Origin: Chitinilyticum aquatile DSM 21506
GTDB taxonomy: Bacteria > Pseudomonadota > Gammaproteobacteria > Burkholderiales > Chitinibacteraceae
Reading direction: 5' to 3'
Length of the DNA stretch: 64,000 bases
Assembly (NCBI RefSeq): GCF_000430805.1
Contig: NZ_AUMS01000004.1
Location: 372,001 to 436,000, forward strand
Part shown: in pieces, positions 49,435 through 60,811 of the stretch
Layout: every line of letters begins with the position of its first letter
How positions within the stretch are numbered: the first letter of the stretch is position 1
The notes under the pieces: model-generated
Seen by the model: only the letters and a program-made list of their open reading frames with translations
Database searches by the model: none
What the model was told of the DNA's origin: nothing
Made by a program: the position numbers and the translations under genes

Positions 49435-50625
49435 TTACTGCGCCAGTTCTTCAATGACGGCCACCACGCTGGCGGTGGCGTCGGGTTTGGCCAGTTTCCG
49501 CGCGGCAATCGCCTGCGCCAGACACTGGTCGCGATTCAGGTTCTGCAGCAGGCCTGCCAGTCGGTCTGCGTTAAATACATTCTGGGGTATCAGCTCACCG
49601 CCCTTGTTGTCGCTGAGATGACGGGCATTACCCGTCTGATGATCATCAACCGCATGTGGAAAAGGCACCAGCACGCTGGCAGCGCCAACGCAGGCCAGCT
49701 CGGAAACCGTGAGGGCGCCGGCGCGGCAGATCACCAGATCGGCTTCCGCATAAGCACTGGCCATGTCCTTGATGAAGGGCACGCATTCGGCGGCAACGCC
49801 GGCAGCGGCATAGTTGGCGCGCAGGCTCTCGATGTGTTTTTCACCGGCCTGATGCGTGACCAGCGGGCGAGCCTCCGTGCTCAGCAGGGCGAGTGCCTTC
49901 GGAACTTCTTCGTTGAACACCTGTGCGCCGAGCGAGCCGCCAACGACCAGCACGCGCAAGGGGCCGCTGCGGCCGGCAAAGCGGGCTTCAGGGGCCGGCA
50001 CGGTGGTGATTTCCTCACGCACCGGATTACCGACACAACCGTCGCGCCCCGGGAAGGCCGACGGGAAGGCAAACAGCACGCGGCTGGCGATTCTTGCCAG
50101 CGTCTTGTTGGTCAGGCCGGCGACCGAGTTCTGTTCGTGAATCACCAGCGGCAGCCACAGGAGGCGCATCGCCAGCCCGCCGGGGAAGCCGGTAAAGCCG
50201 CCGAAGCCGATCGCCACGTCCGGGCGATGGCGGAAAATCACGCGCAAGGCACCGAACAGCGCTTTCAGCTGTACCCAGGGCTGCGCCAGTTTTTTCAGCA
50301 GGCCCTTGCCGCGCACACCGGTGATGGCAAGCGTTTCCAGCGGAATGCCGTACTGCGGAACGACGCGGGTTTCCATCGCGCCGGCGGCACCCAGCCACAC
50401 GACCTTCCAGCCGCGGGCTTCGACGGCCTGTGCGACTGCCAGTGCCGGAAAGATGTGGCCGCCAGTACCGCCTGCCATCACGAGAATGGTCCGGCGACCT
50501 GCTTGTCCAATCTGGGGCGACACGCTTGTTTCGGCCTTTTGTGTGCGGGCACTGCGCCGACTATATATCGCGACAATCAGTGTTATCAGTGCGATTAAAG
50601 GAATGATCAGAACGGATGAGCTCAC
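49435..50625 (-). CDS. murG: Lipid II synthase MurG with an extra N-terminal membrane segment
   Basis: 396 residues. From residue 46 on it is a normal Mur[51 protein letters not shown], and [23 protein letters not shown]. It transfers GlcNAc to lipid I. Residues 1-45 are an unusual extension, [20 protein letters not shown] followed by a basic stretch (SRRSARTQK), likely a membrane anchor. The GTG start at 50625 overlaps the ftsW stop (GTGA), and no closer in-frame ATG precedes the MurG core, which supports the extension being real. Confidence 0.93.
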   Translation of the reverse strand: MSSSVLIIPLIALITLIVAIYSRRSARTQKAETSVSPQIGQAGRRTILVMAGGTGGHIFPALAVAQAVEARGWKVVWLGAAGAMETRVVPQYGIPLETLAITGVRGKGLLKKLAQPWVQLKALFGALRVIFRHRPDVAIGFGGFTGFPGGLAMRLLWLPLVIHEQNSVAGLTNKTLARIASRVLFAFPSAFPGRDGCVGNPVREEITTVPAPEARFAGRSGPLRVLVVGGSLGAQVFNEEVPKALALLSTEARPLVTHQAGEKHIESLRANYAAAGVAAECVPFIKDMASAYAEADLVICRAGALTVSELACVGAASVLVPFPHAVDDHQTGNARHLSDNKGGELIPQNVFNADRLAGLLQNLNRDQCLAQAIAARKLAKPDATASVVAVIEELAQ

Positions 50626-51809
50626 AGGCTGTACCCCTTGATCATCTGGCGGTTTTCATAATCGATGCGCAGCAGCACGCCCAGCGCCAGCAGATTGGCC
50701 ACAATGCCGGAACCACCAAACGAGAGCAGCGGCAGGGTCAGCCCCTTGGTCGGCAGCAGGCCCATGTTCACGCCGATATTGATGATCGACTGCACGCCGA
50801 TCCAGATGCCGATGCCCTGTGCGGCCAGCGCCTGCCAGTGGCGTTCCAGCTTGGCGGCCTGCAGGCCGATGCGGAATGCCCGGAATACGAGGAAAGTGAA
50901 CAGCAGCACGACCACCGTTACCCCGACAAAACCGAATTCCTCGGCAATGATGGCCATCAGGAAGTCGGTGTGCGCCTCGGGCAGATAGGAGAGTTTTTCC
51001 ACGCTGGCACCCAGCCCGACACCGGTCCACTCACCGCGACCGAAGGCAATCAGCGAATGCGACAGCTGGTAGCCCTTGCCGAACGGGTCTTCCCACGGAT
51101 TCATGAAGCCGAGCACGCGTGCGCGGCGGTATTCGGAAGACATGATGAGCGCGGCAAATGCGCCGCCGAGCAGCACCACCAGACCGGCAAACAGCTGCCA
51201 GTTGTAACCGCCGATGAAGAGCAGGCCCATGGCAATCGCCGTGATGACGACAAACGCCCCCATGTCGGGCTCGAGCAGCAGCAGGGCGCCGACGAGGGCC
51301 ATGACCAGCCCCATGGGCAGCAGTACCTTGGTAATGCTGTCGATGAACTTGCCGGTCATGCTGTGTGCCTTGCGCACGGCATAGTCGGCGGCGTACAGCA
51401 CGACAAAGAACTTCATCAGTTCGGATGGCTGCAAATTGATCACGGCCAGCGACAGCCAGCGCCGCGAACCGTTGACTTCGCGTCCGACGCCCGGAATCAG
51501 CACCAGTACCAGCAGCAGGATGCCGAACAGGAACAGCATCGGTGCGTAATCCTGCCAGTGTCTGGTCGCAATGCTGAAGCCGAACATGCCGGCCGCCAGC
51601 CCGACCACAAGGAACATGCTGTGGCGGGTCAGGAAATACGTGGCCTTGAAGCCGGTATCCTTGTCGACTTCGGCCATTGCAATCGAGGCCGAATAGACCA
51701 TCACCAGGCCGATCGACAGCAGCAGCAGCACGCACCACAGCAGCGCCGGATCATAAGCGCTCATGGTGGGTTTCAGCCGCTTCATCGCCTGATAGAAGAT
51801 CTGCTTCAT
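50622..51809 (-). CDS. ftsW: Peptidoglycan glycosyltransferase FtsW
   Basis: 395-residue SEDS-family polymerase of the divisome that works with FtsI. About ten membrane helices; SEDS landmarks are [40 protein letters not shown] and [20 protein letters not shown], and the conserved ending [22 protein letters not shown]. It sits between murD and murG as usual; the murG start overlaps its stop. Confidence 0.97.
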   Translation of the reverse strand: MKQIFYQAMKRLKPTMSAYDPALLWCVLLLLSIGLVMVYSASIAMAEVDKDTGFKATYFLTRHSMFLVVGLAAGMFGFSIATRHWQDYAPMLFLFGILLLVLVLIPGVGREVNGSRRWLSLAVINLQPSELMKFFVVLYAADYAVRKAHSMTGKFIDSITKVLLPMGLVMALVGALLLLEPDMGAFVVITAIAMGLLFIGGYNWQLFAGLVVLLGGAFAALIMSSEYRRARVLGFMNPWEDPFGKGYQLSHSLIAFGRGEWTGVGLGASVEKLSYLPEAHTDFLMAIIAEEFGFVGVTVVVLLFTFLVFRAFRIGLQAAKLERHWQALAAQGIGIWIGVQSIINIGVNMGLLPTKGLTLPLLSFGGSGIVANLLALGVLLRIDYENRQMIKGYSL

Positions 51810-51814
51810 GCCGT

Positions 51815-53218
51815 TCAGGCCCCCAGTGCCTTCACGGCCGCGATGAATACTTCGGCGCGGTGGTGATAGTTGCGGAACATGTCGAGGCTGGCGCAGGCCG
51901 GCGACAGCAGAACGGCATCGCCCGGCTCGGCCAGATTGGCGGCCATCTGAACGGCCATTTCCAGTGTCGGCACCTGCAGTACCGGCAGGAAGGCTTCGCC
52001 TTCGTCATTTTCCGTGACGAGTTGCGACTGTGCTTCATTCAGCGCTTCGGCCAGCAGCGGGCCATCACGTCCGATCAGAACTACGGCGCGGCAGATGCGC
52101 TCGCAGGCCGGAACCAGCGGACGGAAATCCTGACCCTTGCCGTCGCCACCGGCGATCAGCACCACCGGCTGGGTCATGCCCTTCAGTGCGGCTTCGGTTG
52201 CGCCGACATTGGTACCTTTCGAGTCGTCGTAATAGCGCACGCCAGCGACTTCGGCGACGAATTCGACCCGGTGCGGCAGGCCCTTGAAGGCTTTCAGTGC
52301 AGCCACCAGCGGGCCGGTGGCGAGGCCAATGGCACGGCACAGTGCGATTGCCGAAAGCGCATTCACCGCATTGTGCAGGCCGGCCAGCGGCAATTCGCTG
52401 GCCTTGAGCAATTCATAATCACCGGCACGCAGGCTGAAGTCATCCCCCAGCGCCACCAGGCCATATTCACTGCCATTGCGCGGGGTATCTGCCCCGAACC
52501 AAACAATGTCGCGGCCTGCGCGCGCCATACCCCGGCACCAGCCGTCCTCGCGGTTCAGCACCATCACTCCGAGCCCCTCGAAAATCCGCGCCTTGGCCGC
52601 GGCGTATTCGCGCATGCCGGCATAGCGGTCGAGGTGGTCTTCGCTGATGTTCAATACCGCCGCCGAGTCGGGCTTCAGCGACGAGGTGGTTTCGAGCTGG
52701 AAGCTGGAGAGCTCCAGCACCCACACGTCCGGCAGCTTGCCTTGTGCTTCGTAGTCGGCCAGTGCTTGCAGTACCGGCAGACCAATATTGCCGGCGATGA
52801 CGGTATCGAGCCCGGCGGTTTTGCACATTTCACCGACCATGGTCGTGACAGTGGATTTGCCGTTCGAACCGGTAATTGCAATCACCTTGCTGCCCTTGCC
52901 TTCGAGGGCCTGGGCCAGCAATTCGACATCGCCCACCACGGGCACGCCGCGTGCGGCGGCCGCGGCGATGGCGGGAGTCGCGACCGGTACACCGGGGCTG
53001 GTGACCAGCAGATCGGCATCAGCAAACGTGTTGTCGTCAAAGGCACCAAGGCGGACTTCGATGTCCGGCAGTGCTGCCTGCAGGGCTGCGAGGCTGGGCG
53101 GGGCGCTGCGGCTGTCGGCCGCCGTGACGCGCGCGCCGTGTTTGGCCAGCCACAGGGCAGTAGGCAGACCGGTTTCACCCAGGCCAACGACGATGCAGTG
53201 TTTACCGTTGAGCTTCAT
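51815..53218 (-). CDS. murD: UDP-N-acetylmuramoylalanine--D-glutamate ligase
   Basis: 467-residue Mur ligase adding D-glutamate. N-terminal [21 protein letters not shown] loop [14 protein letters not shown], and the C-terminal [17 protein letters not shown] typical of MurD. The ATG at 53218 has GAGG 6 nt upstream; an in-frame GTG at 53224 lies inside that ribosome binding site and is rejected. It starts 7 nt after mraY. Confidence 0.96.
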   Translation of the reverse strand: MKLNGKHCIVVGLGETGLPTALWLAKHGARVTAADSRSAPPSLAALQAALPDIEVRLGAFDDNTFADADLLVTSPGVPVATPAIAAAAARGVPVVGDVELLAQALEGKGSKVIAITGSNGKSTVTTMVGEMCKTAGLDTVIAGNIGLPVLQALADYEAQGKLPDVWVLELSSFQLETTSSLKPDSAAVLNISEDHLDRYAGMREYAAAKARIFEGLGVMVLNREDGWCRGMARAGRDIVWFGADTPRNGSEYGLVALGDDFSLRAGDYELLKASELPLAGLHNAVNALSAIALCRAIGLATGPLVAALKAFKGLPHRVEFVAEVAGVRYYDDSKGTNVGATEAALKGMTQPVVLIAGGDGKGQDFRPLVPACERICRAVVLIGRDGPLLAEALNEAQSQLVTENDEGEAFLPVLQVPTLEMAVQMAANLAEPGDAVLLSPACASLDMFRNYHHRAEVFIAAVKALGA

Positions 53219-53225
53219 ATTCACC

Positions 53226-54311
53226 TCAGCGTAGCTTCAGTGTGGCGAGACCCGCCAGCACCAGCAGCATGGTGATGATCCAGAAGCGCACGACGACTTG
53301 CGTCTCCTTCCAGCCCTTGAGTTCGTAGTGGTGATGCAGCGGTGCCATCCGGAAAACCCGTTTGCCGGTCAGCTTGAAGCTGGCGACCTGGATCATTACC
53401 GACAGTGCTTCCACGACAAACACACCACCCATGATCAGCAGCACGATTTCCTGCCGCACGACCACGGCGACGGTGCCCAGTGCTGCACCGAGCGCCAGTG
53501 CACCGACGTCACCCATGAAGACTTCCGCCGGATAGGCGTTGAACCACAGAAAGCCGAGCCCCGCCCCCGCCATCGCCGCGCAGAACACCGCCAGTTCACC
53601 GGCTCCGGGAACGTGCGGAATGCCGAGGTATTTCGAGAACACCGCGTTGCCGGCCACGTAGGCAAAGATCACGAAGGCGCCGGAAACCAGCACCGTGGGC
53701 AGGATGGCCAGTCCATCAAGGCCGTCGGTGAGGTTCACCGCGTTGGACGTGCCGACAATCACGAAATAGGTCAGCACGCAGAACCCGACCGCGCCAAACG
53801 GATAGAGGATTTCCTTGTACAGCGGAATGATGAAGCCGGTCTGGGCCGGGTCTTTCACGAAATAGCTCAGGAATACGCCGGCAGTGATCGCAATGACCGA
53901 TTGCCAGAACATCTTGGCTTTCGCTGACAAGCCCTTAGGGTCTTTCAGTGCGACCTTCTTGTAGTCGTCGACAAAACCGATGATGCCCGTCGCCAGTGTG
54001 ACGATCAGTACCAGCCAGATGTACTTGTTCTTCAGATCGCCCCACAGCAGCGTTGTAATGGCGATCGACAGCAGAATCAGTGTGCCGCCCATGGTCGGCG
54101 TGCCGGCCTTTACCAGGTGTGTCTGCGGGCCATCGTTGCGCACGGCCTGGCCGACCTTGAGTTCGGTGAGCTTGCGGATCACCAAAGGACCCAATAGCCA
54201 CGAAATGGCGAGCGCGGTCATTGTCGCGAGCACGGCGCGCAGCGTCAGGTAATTGAAGACATTGAAAGCCCGAACTGATTCGCCGAGCCATTGGGTCAAC
54301 CACAACAGCAT
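53226..54311 (-). CDS. mraY: Phospho-N-acetylmuramoyl-pentapeptide transferase
   Basis: 361-residue integral membrane enzyme making lipid I from UDP-MurNAc-pentapeptide and undecaprenyl phosphate. Ten membrane helices; signature segments [34 protein letters not shown] (the Mg-binding aspartates) and [11 protein letters not shown], ending with [12 protein letters not shown]. Its start codon shares a base with the murF stop (TAATG). Confidence 0.98.
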   Translation of the reverse strand: MLLWLTQWLGESVRAFNVFNYLTLRAVLATMTALAISWLLGPLVIRKLTELKVGQAVRNDGPQTHLVKAGTPTMGGTLILLSIAITTLLWGDLKNKYIWLVLIVTLATGIIGFVDDYKKVALKDPKGLSAKAKMFWQSVIAITAGVFLSYFVKDPAQTGFIIPLYKEILYPFGAVGFCVLTYFVIVGTSNAVNLTDGLDGLAILPTVLVSGAFVIFAYVAGNAVFSKYLGIPHVPGAGELAVFCAAMAGAGLGFLWFNAYPAEVFMGDVGALALGAALGTVAVVVRQEIVLLIMGGVFVVEALSVMIQVASFKLTGKRVFRMAPLHHHYELKGWKETQVVVRFWIITMLLVLAGLATLKLR

Positions 54312-55678
54312 TACTTCTCTCCCTCAAGCCTGGCGGTCTGTTCCAGACCGGCAACCACGCGCTCCATTTTCATGAAGCGCGATCCTTTGACCAGCACGGT
54401 GCTTTCCGGCCGGATTGCAGCGCGCACAGCGGCCAGCAGTTCAGTGATGTCTGCGAAATGGCTGCTACCAAAGGCGCGAGCCGCGCCGGCCATGTGTTCG
54501 CCCAGCGTGAACAGTTCGCTGACCCCCTTTTCACGGGCATAGCCGCCGATTTCGCTGTGACGCTGCGGGGCGTCATCACCGACTTCGCCCATGTCGCCCA
54601 GCACCAGTACGGTATGCCCGCCGATGCCGGCCAGCACATCCACGGCGGCCTTCATCGAGTCGGGATTGGCGTTGTAGCTGTCGTCGAGCAGCTGTGCGCC
54701 GTTGAAAGCCTGTTTGGCCTGCAGGCGACCGGCAACCCCCCGGTAGGCATTCAGCCCGGCAGCGATGTCATTGATGCCGACATCCAGCGCGTAAGCACAT
54801 GCGGCTGCGGCGAGCGCGTTGCGCACATTGTGCAGGCCCGGTACCGGCAGGATGATTTCGGCTTCGTCGTGCGACAGATCGATGATGAAGCGGCTGGATG
54901 TGGCCGATTGCACGATCTGGCGCGCACTCACGTCAGCGGCATTCAGGCCGAAGGTGATCTGGCGGTGGCCGGCGGCAAGCTGGCTCCACAGTGGCGCAAA
55001 CGGATCATCGCTATTGATGATGGCCGTACCGTGTTCCGCAAGGCCGTTGAAAATTTCGCCCTTGGCGCGCGCGACTCCTTCGACCGAGCCCAGTGCTTCC
55101 AGATGCGCGGCACCGGCATTGTTGATGACGGCCACATCCGGCCGCGCAATGCGCGTCAGGTAGTCGATTTCCCCGAAATGATTCATTCCCATTTCGGCGA
55201 CGACCACGCGATGCGTGCTGCGCAGACCCAGCAGCGTCAGTGGCAGGCCGATGTGATTGTTGAGATTGCCGCGGGTGGCATGCACGCCGTCATGACCAGC
55301 CAGTTGCGCAAAAATGGCGCTGCACATTTCCTTGACCGAGGTTTTGCCATTGCTGCCGGTGACGCCAACAATGCGGGTATCGGCGTGTAGCCCACGCCAG
55401 TATTTGGCTAGCAGGCCAAGGGCATCCAGGGTATTGCCGACAATCACCTGCGGGCCGGCATTCTGGACTTCCCGCTCGACCAGTGCGGCTACGGCTCCCT
55501 GCGCCAGGGCTGCGGCGACAAAGTCGTGCGCGTCGAAGCGCTCGCCCTTCAGGGCGACAAACAGGTCGCCCGGGCGGATATCGCGGCTGTCGGTCGTGAC
55601 GCGGGCAAAGCGGAGCCCTTCGTCACCGATCACGCTGCCGGAAAGTGCTTGTGCGGTTTCCCGCAAGGACAACATCAT
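54311..55678 (-). CDS. murF: UDP-N-acetylmuramoyl-tripeptide--D-alanyl-D-alanine ligase
   Basis: 455-residue Mur ligase adding the D-Ala-D-Ala dipeptide. N-terminal [31 protein letters not shown] loop [24 protein letters not shown] and [13 protein letters not shown]. Its ATG overlaps the murE stop codon (ATGA), a sign of coupled translation. Confidence 0.97.
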   Translation of the reverse strand: MMLSLRETAQALSGSVIGDEGLRFARVTTDSRDIRPGDLFVALKGERFDAHDFVAAALAQGAVAALVEREVQNAGPQVIVGNTLDALGLLAKYWRGLHADTRIVGVTGSNGKTSVKEMCSAIFAQLAGHDGVHATRGNLNNHIGLPLTLLGLRSTHRVVVAEMGMNHFGEIDYLTRIARPDVAVINNAGAAHLEALGSVEGVARAKGEIFNGLAEHGTAIINSDDPFAPLWSQLAAGHRQITFGLNAADVSARQIVQSATSSRFIIDLSHDEAEIILPVPGLHNVRNALAAAACAYALDVGINDIAAGLNAYRGVAGRLQAKQAFNGAQLLDDSYNANPDSMKAAVDVLAGIGGHTVLVLGDMGEVGDDAPQRHSEIGGYAREKGVSELFTLGEHMAGAARAFGSSHFADITELLAAVRAAIRPESTVLVKGSRFMKMERVVAGLEQTARLEGEK

Positions 55679-57156
55679 CCCTTTTTCCTTGCCAATACGC
55701 GGGCGGCCACTTCGCTGTCGTCGAAGTGGTGTCGTACACCCTGAATTTCCTGATAAGTCTCGTGTCCCTTGCCGGCGATCAGGATCACGTCACCGGCCTG
55801 CGCCATGTCGATGGTGTCGGCAATGGCGTCAGCGCGATCCGACGTGATCGCATAATTGGCATTGCCGCTGCCCGGCACCCCGGATACACCGGCGACGATG
55901 TCCTGGATGATGCGCTGCGGTGATTCGCTGCGCGGGTTGTCGCTGGTGATGACCACCGAGTCGGCCAGACGGCAGGCGATTTCGCCCATGATCGGCCGTT
56001 TGCCGCGATCTCGATCACCACCGCAGCCGAAGACGCAGAACAGGTGACTGTGCGACGGCATGGCTTCGCGTAGCGTGGTCAGCGCCTTTTCCAGTGCATC
56101 GGGCGTATGGGCGTAATCGATCACGACCAGCGGTTTGCCATTGCCACCCAGGCGCTGCATGCGGCCGGCGGCCGGCTCGATCTGGCCCAGCACTGCACTG
56201 GCGGCGCTCAGCGTGACACCCTGTGCCAGCAGCACGCCCAGGCAGGCCAGCAGATTGCTGGCGTTGAAGCTGCCCAGCAGGGGCGAGCGGATGGTTGTGC
56301 TGCCCAGCGGGGTATCGATTTCCAGTTGCAGGCCTTCCAGCGTTGCCGCATAGCGCGTTACGCGCAGGTCGCCGGCGGTAAAGCCGTAGCCATACACCAG
56401 TTCGCAGTTGCAGCCGGCAATCAGTTCGCGGCCAAAGGCATCGTCGGCATTGATGACCGCTGCCTTGAGGCCCTGCCAGTCGAACAGTTGCGCCTTAGCC
56501 GCACCATAGGCGGCCATTGTTTCGTGGTAATCAAGATGATCGCGGGTCAGATTGGTGAACACGGCGGTCGTGATGGCCGTGCCGTGCGCACGCGCCTGCA
56601 CCAGTCCGTGCGACGAGACCTCCATTGCAACGTGGGTCGCGCCTTCCTGCTTCAGGCGTGCGAGCCAGCCCTGCAGGCTGACCGGATCGAGCGTGGTATG
56701 GGTCGAGCTTTCCAGTGCGCCCGGGAAACCATTGCCCAGCGTGCCGAGTACGCCGCACTTGTTGCCCAGCAGTGCGAAAGCCTGTGCCAGCCAGTTGGCA
56801 ATCGAGGTCTTGCCGTTGGTGCCGGTGATGCCGATGACGGTCATGTCGTGCGACGGATTACCCAGCAGATGGCTGGCAACGATGCCCGCCTGCTCGCGCA
56901 GTTGCGCGATGCCGAGATTGGCGACCTGCCAGTTCGTGTTCCACTCGAAGTCATCGCTTTCCCAGATAACAGCAGTAGCGCCATTGGCAATTGCTGCGGC
57001 GATATGGTCACGGCCATCGGCGTACTCGCCCTGGAAGGCCAGAAACACGTCACCCGTTTGCACCTTGCGGCTGTCGACGCACAGATTGCGCCCGGCAGCG
57101 ATCGCATCGATGGCGGCAAAGTCGAGAGCAGGCAATGCCCGGCTGGCTGGCTTCAT
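55675..57156 (-). CDS. murE: UDP-MurNAc-L-alanyl-D-glutamate--meso-diaminopimelate ligase
   Basis: 493-residue Mur ligase. DSRKVQTGDVFLAFQGEYADG near the N-terminus, ATP loop IGITGTNGKTSIANWL, and the third-residue specificity motif DNPRSESP, which in the family indicates meso-diaminopimelate rather than lysine, so the cell wall is of the Gram-negative A1-gamma type. Its ATG overlaps the ftsI stop (ATGA). Confidence 0.97.
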   Translation of the reverse strand: MKPASRALPALDFAAIDAIAAGRNLCVDSRKVQTGDVFLAFQGEYADGRDHIAAAIANGATAVIWESDDFEWNTNWQVANLGIAQLREQAGIVASHLLGNPSHDMTVIGITGTNGKTSIANWLAQAFALLGNKCGVLGTLGNGFPGALESSTHTTLDPVSLQGWLARLKQEGATHVAMEVSSHGLVQARAHGTAITTAVFTNLTRDHLDYHETMAAYGAAKAQLFDWQGLKAAVINADDAFGRELIAGCNCELVYGYGFTAGDLRVTRYAATLEGLQLEIDTPLGSTTIRSPLLGSFNASNLLACLGVLLAQGVTLSAASAVLGQIEPAAGRMQRLGGNGKPLVVIDYAHTPDALEKALTTLREAMPSHSHLFCVFGCGGDRDRGKRPIMGEIACRLADSVVITSDNPRSESPQRIIQDIVAGVSGVPGSGNANYAITSDRADAIADTIDMAQAGDVILIAGKGHETYQEIQGVRHHFDDSEVAARVLARKKG

Positions 57157-59009
57157 GTTTCCTCCAGGATTTCCGGCGCACCTGGCGGCGGAAGCAGGAT
57201 GTTCTCGGTGGGTGAATCCGGCGGCACGCCCAGAATGCGCAAGGTGCCGGCGACGACGTTGCTGAATACCGGTGCGGCCACCAGGCCGCCATAACGCATT
57301 TCGAAGGCGGGTTCGTCGATCATGACGGCAACCACGATGCGCGGATTCGAGATCGGGGCGATGCCGACGAAGGAGCCGACCCGGGCGGTGTCGGAATACA
57401 CGCCATTGACCAGTTTCTTGGCTGTACCGGTCTTGCCGCCGACGCGGTAGCCGATCACCTGGGCGCGCGTCGCCGTGCCGCCGGGCAAGGTCACCATTTC
57501 CAGCATCTTGCGCACGGCCTGTGCCGTTTCCGGTTTGATGACCTGCCGGCCCGGCATCGGAGCAACGAGTTTGGTGAAGGTGATCGGGCGCAGTTCGCCG
57601 TCGGAAGCAAAGACCTGATAGGCGCGTGCCATCTGCATGACGCTGACGGAAGCGCCGTAGCCATAGGCCATGGTCGCCTGCTCGATCGGCCGCCAGTCCT
57701 TCCAGGGGCGCAGGCGACCTGCGGCCTCGCCGGGAAAGCCGGTGTTCAGCTTTTCGCCAAAGCCCATGTTTTTCAGGAAGGTGTGCATGGCTTCCCTGTC
57801 CATCATCAGTGCCATCTTGGCAGCGCCGACGTTAGACGATTTCTGCATGATCTGCTCGATGGTCATCGAGCCACCCGGATGGTCGTCGCGGATGGTGGCC
57901 GGGCCGATGGTCATGCGACCGCCATCGGTATTGATGACGGTGGTTGGCTTGACTTTGCCGGCGTCGAGCGCCATCGCTGCAGTGATGGCCTTCATGGTCG
58001 AACCCGGCTCGTACAGGTCGGTGACGGCCCGGTTGCGGCGGTGTGCCGGGTCGATCCTGGTGCGGCTGTTCGGGTTGTACGACGGCGCGTTGGCCAGAGC
58101 CAGCACTTCGCCGGTACGCGAATCGAGCACCACGATGGCGCCGCCGACGGCATGGCTCCGTTCCACCATGCTGTTCAATTCGCGGAAAGCGAGATACTGG
58201 ATGCGGCGGTCGATCGACAGTTGCAGCGTCTGGCCATCCAGCGGCGGCACGATGGTCGAAATGTCCTCGACGATGTAACCGCGGCGGTCGCGGATGACGG
58301 TGCGGCTGCCGGCCTTGCCGGCCAGTGTCTTGTCGCGCGTCAGCTCGAAGCCTTCCTGCCCCTTGCCATCAATGTCGGTAAAACCGATGACGTGAGCGAG
58401 CTGTTCGCCGGCCGGGTAAAAGCGTCGGTATTCGGTCTGGGAATAGATGCCCGGAATATTCAGCGCCATGACCTTCTTGGCGTCTTCCGGCGAGAGCTGG
58501 CGTTTCAGCCAGACGAAATCCGGGCGCTTCTGCGCCTCGCCCTTGCTGTTGACGCGCTCGTCGAAGAGTTTTTTCAGCAGCTCGGCATCGCTGACCCCAA
58601 GCTGGCTGGACAGCTTGTGGATTTCGGTCAGGGAAACCGGTACCTGTTCCTCGTCATTTTTCTGACGCCAGTCATGCGGGCGCTCCTGCCCCTTGGGCAG
58701 CAGATAAATCGAGCGCGGGCTGGCCCAGATCGATTGCACCGTGGTGGATTGCGCCAGCAGCTCGCCATTGCGGTCGGTGATCATTCCCCGCAAGGCTTCC
58801 ATTTTCAGATTGCGGGTATAGCGCTGATCCCCTTGCTCTTTAAGGAATTCTTCATTAAACCCCTGTAGGTATATGCCGCGACCCAGCAGAATCGCAAACA
58901 GCAGCAGCAAGGAGGAGAGCACGAACCAGGTGCGCCAGTTCTCCAGCCGCGGCTGCGGGCGCAGCTGGCGGCGGCCAGCCTGGCGGGCGGCAGTATTCGG
59001 GAAACTCAT
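57153..59009 (-). CDS. ftsI: Peptidoglycan D,D-transpeptidase FtsI (PBP3)
   Basis: 618-residue septal class B penicillin-binding protein. One membrane helix near residues 27-46 (WFVLSSLLLLFAILLGRGIY), the dimerisation domain from 70 to about 235, and the transpeptidase domain with STMK (337-340), SSN (391-393) and KTGT (526-529). The start overlaps the ftsL stop by 4 nt. An unusually long pedestal loop (RPHDWRQKNDEEQ) is present around 110-122. Confidence 0.97.
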   Translation of the reverse strand: MSFPNTAARQAGRRQLRPQPRLENWRTWFVLSSLLLLFAILLGRGIYLQGFNEEFLKEQGDQRYTRNLKMEALRGMITDRNGELLAQSTTVQSIWASPRSIYLLPKGQERPHDWRQKNDEEQVPVSLTEIHKLSSQLGVSDAELLKKLFDERVNSKGEAQKRPDFVWLKRQLSPEDAKKVMALNIPGIYSQTEYRRFYPAGEQLAHVIGFTDIDGKGQEGFELTRDKTLAGKAGSRTVIRDRRGYIVEDISTIVPPLDGQTLQLSIDRRIQYLAFRELNSMVERSHAVGGAIVVLDSRTGEVLALANAPSYNPNSRTRIDPAHRRNRAVTDLYEPGSTMKAITAAMALDAGKVKPTTVINTDGGRMTIGPATIRDDHPGGSMTIEQIMQKSSNVGAAKMALMMDREAMHTFLKNMGFGEKLNTGFPGEAAGRLRPWKDWRPIEQATMAYGYGASVSVMQMARAYQVFASDGELRPITFTKLVAPMPGRQVIKPETAQAVRKMLEMVTLPGGTATRAQVIGYRVGGKTGTAKKLVNGVYSDTARVGSFVGIAPISNPRIVVAVMIDEPAFEMRYGGLVAAPVFSNVVAGTLRILGVPPDSPTENILLPPPGAPEILEET

Positions 59010-59299
59010 TGCTGATGATTCCCGGCCGGCGTGTTGCCATCGGGCAGGATGGTCTGGACGCGATTGCTGGGTGGTACCAGCATGTCGAGCTTCTGCGCGG
59101 CCTCGATTTCAACGCGCGAGTGAATGGCCCAGGTGCTCTGTTCCAGTTGCAGCTGTCCCCATTCAAGATCGAGCTTGCGCGACTGGTTCTCTTCTTTCTG
59201 CAACTCGCCATACAGCTTGCGGGCGCGGTGCGAGCTGGTAATCACGCTGAGCGCGCACAGAATGAGGATGCCGAGCAGGAACAGGTTCAGGCGGATCAC
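59006..59299 (-). CDS. ftsL: Cell-division protein FtsL
   Basis: 97-residue bitopic divisome protein. Short cytoplasmic tail, membrane helix [18 protein letters not shown], then a periplasmic coiled coil ([28 protein letters not shown]) that pairs with FtsB. The start codon is GTG (59299) and overlaps the rsmH stop (GTGA); a ribosome binding site is not obvious, consistent with coupling. Confidence 0.93.
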   Translation of the reverse strand: MIRLNLFLLGILILCALSVITSSHRARKLYGELQKEENQSRKLDLEWGQLQLEQSTWAIHSRVEIEAAQKLDMLVPPSNRVQTILPDGNTPAGNHQQ

Positions 59300-60228
59300 A
59301 GCCTGCCCTCCGTCCGCTCCGCAATGCGCAGGATGGCGCTGCGCGCGCGCGGGTTGGCTGCCACTTCGGCATCCGATGCCCGCTGCGGCTTGCAGACAAT
59401 CTTCAGTGGCGCGGCAGGGATGTCGCTGGCCCGGATTGGCAGCCCGGCCGGCAGCTTGTCGGCGGTGGCCGCATCCTGCATGAAGCGTTTGACGATGCGG
59501 TCTTCCAGCGAATGGAAGGCAATGACCGACAGGCGGCCGCCGGTTTTCAGGCGAGCCAGCGCCTGCGGCAGGACTAGCGCGAGCTCTTCAAGCTCGCGAT
59601 TGATGAAAATCCGAACAGCCTGGAAGGTGCGCGTCGCCGGGTCCTGGCCCGGCTCGCGGGTGCGGACACATTGCGCCACGAGTGCGGCAAGCTCGCGTGT
59701 TGTTGCAAGGGGCTGCTCGAGCCTACGCGCAACAATCTTTGCTGCAATCGATTTAGCAAACCGTTCTTCGCCATAGTCCTTGATAACCTCTGCAATGTCC
59801 TTTTCAGGAGCGGTATTGAGCCAGTCCGCGGCAGTCATGCCGCGGGTGGTGTCCATGCGCATGTCCAGCGGCGCATCGAAACGGAAACTGAAGCCACGGC
59901 TGCCATCGTCCAGCTGTGGCGAGGAAACGCCCAGATCCATCAGCACGCCATCGACGGCTGGGATGGCGAGCTGGTCCAGTGCTTCGGTGAGCGTGGCGAA
60001 GCCGTTGTGCACGATGGTGAAGCGCGGATCGGTGATCGTGCCGGCTTCCGCAATGGCGGCCGGATCCTTGTCGAAGGCAATCAGGCGGCCAGCGGGGCCA
60101 AGCTGGGCAAGAATCAGGCGCGAATGGCCGCCACGGCCGAAGGTGCAATCGACATAAATGCCATCGGGACGAATAGCCAGTGCGGCTACGGCCTCGTCGA
60201 GGAGGACCGTCTTGTGCACAAAACTCAC
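59296..60228 (-). CDS. rsmH: 16S rRNA (cytosine(1402)-N4)-methyltransferase
   Basis: 310-residue SAM-dependent methyltransferase (also called MraW) acting on C1402 of 16S rRNA. SAM-binding [36 protein letters not shown], and [19 protein letters not shown] near the C-terminus. The start codon is GTG (60228), overlapping the mraZ stop (GTGA). Confidence 0.97.
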   Translation of the reverse strand: MSFVHKTVLLDEAVAALAIRPDGIYVDCTFGRGGHSRLILAQLGPAGRLIAFDKDPAAIAEAGTITDPRFTIVHNGFATLTEALDQLAIPAVDGVLMDLGVSSPQLDDGSRGFSFRFDAPLDMRMDTTRGMTAADWLNTAPEKDIAEVIKDYGEERFAKSIAAKIVARRLEQPLATTRELAALVAQCVRTREPGQDPATRTFQAVRIFINRELEELALVLPQALARLKTGGRLSVIAFHSLEDRIVKRFMQDAATADKLPAGLPIRASDIPAAPLKIVCKPQRASDAEVAANPRARSAILRIAERTEGRL

Positions 60229-60680
60229 AGCACGATCCCCTGCATCATTTCGGCCAGGGCGTCACCATCCAGCGACAGGGCTGCGTCATTGAGCGCATTC
60301 CAGCGTTCTTCATCCCAGATTTCGAAGCGGTTGCCCACGCCGACAAAAGCGACGGACTTGGTCAGCCCCGAGAGTTTGCGCAGGTTGGGCGAGAGCAGCA
60401 TGCGGCCGGAGCCGTCCAGTTCGATTTCTTCGGCATTACCGATGAGATGGCGTTTGTGGAACTGGCCCTGGGCGCCCGGTGTGGCGTTGATTTGTGTCGT
60501 GACGCGCAGCCATTCGTCATGGGTGTAGAGCGCCAGCGAGCCGGTGGGGTTGCTGCCGGTGAGGTTGAGTGTGAGCCAGAGGCGGCTTTGCCCGAGCACG
60601 GCCAGCAGGTCGCGCTGCTTGGCTGGAATCGCCATGCGCCCCTTGCTGTCAATCGTGAGTGTTGATACGCCGCTAAACAT
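60225..60680 (-). CDS. mraZ: Transcriptional regulator MraZ
   Basis: 151-residue regulator, first gene of the dcw cluster. Two SpoVT/AbrB-type half-domains: [23 protein letters not shown] near the N-terminus and [20 protein letters not shown] in the middle. MraZ proteins bind repeats in their own promoter and repress or modulate the cluster; four such repeats lie about 90-130 nt upstream. Confidence 0.96.
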   Translation of the reverse strand: MFSGVSTLTIDSKGRMAIPAKQRDLLAVLGQSRLWLTLNLTGSNPTGSLALYTHDEWLRVTTQINATPGAQGQFHKRHLIGNAEEIELDGSGRMLLSPNLRKLSGLTKSVAFVGVGNRFEIWDEERWNALNDAALSLDGDALAEMMQGIVL

Positions 60681-60770
60681 GCCTTGCCTCGGGTGGGAGG
60701 ATCGGTTGTGTCAGAAACCCCGTAAGCACCCGGACTGTGTCCGGATTGGCCTTGCTCACGGGTTGGCCAA

Positions 60771-60811
60771 TTTCTGCCACTTTTACCCACTTTTTCCCAC
60801 TGCGGCCCACT
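60771..60811 (-). promoter_or_regulatory. Four MraZ-binding repeats
   Basis: On the mraZ strand, AGTGGG or AGTGGC is repeated four times at exact 10-bp intervals (blocks 60802-60811, 60792-60801, 60782-60791 and 60772-60781). This fits the TGGGN direct-repeat MraZ box known in E. coli and other bacteria. The first repeat overlaps the -10 element. Confidence 0.85.

Noticed and set aside
47821-50598. A 925-codon open frame on the + strand opposite ddl-murC-murG
   Set aside because: It lies entirely antisense to three clear Mur genes; the composition (Gln, His, Arg, Gly rich) is the usual shadow of GC-rich coding DNA.
58855-58890. Possible extra copy of the GGTATAT...palindrome family
   Set aside because: The similarity (CCCCTGTAGGTATATGCC) is inside ftsI coding sequence, explained by GRGIYLQG codons, and has no second arm.
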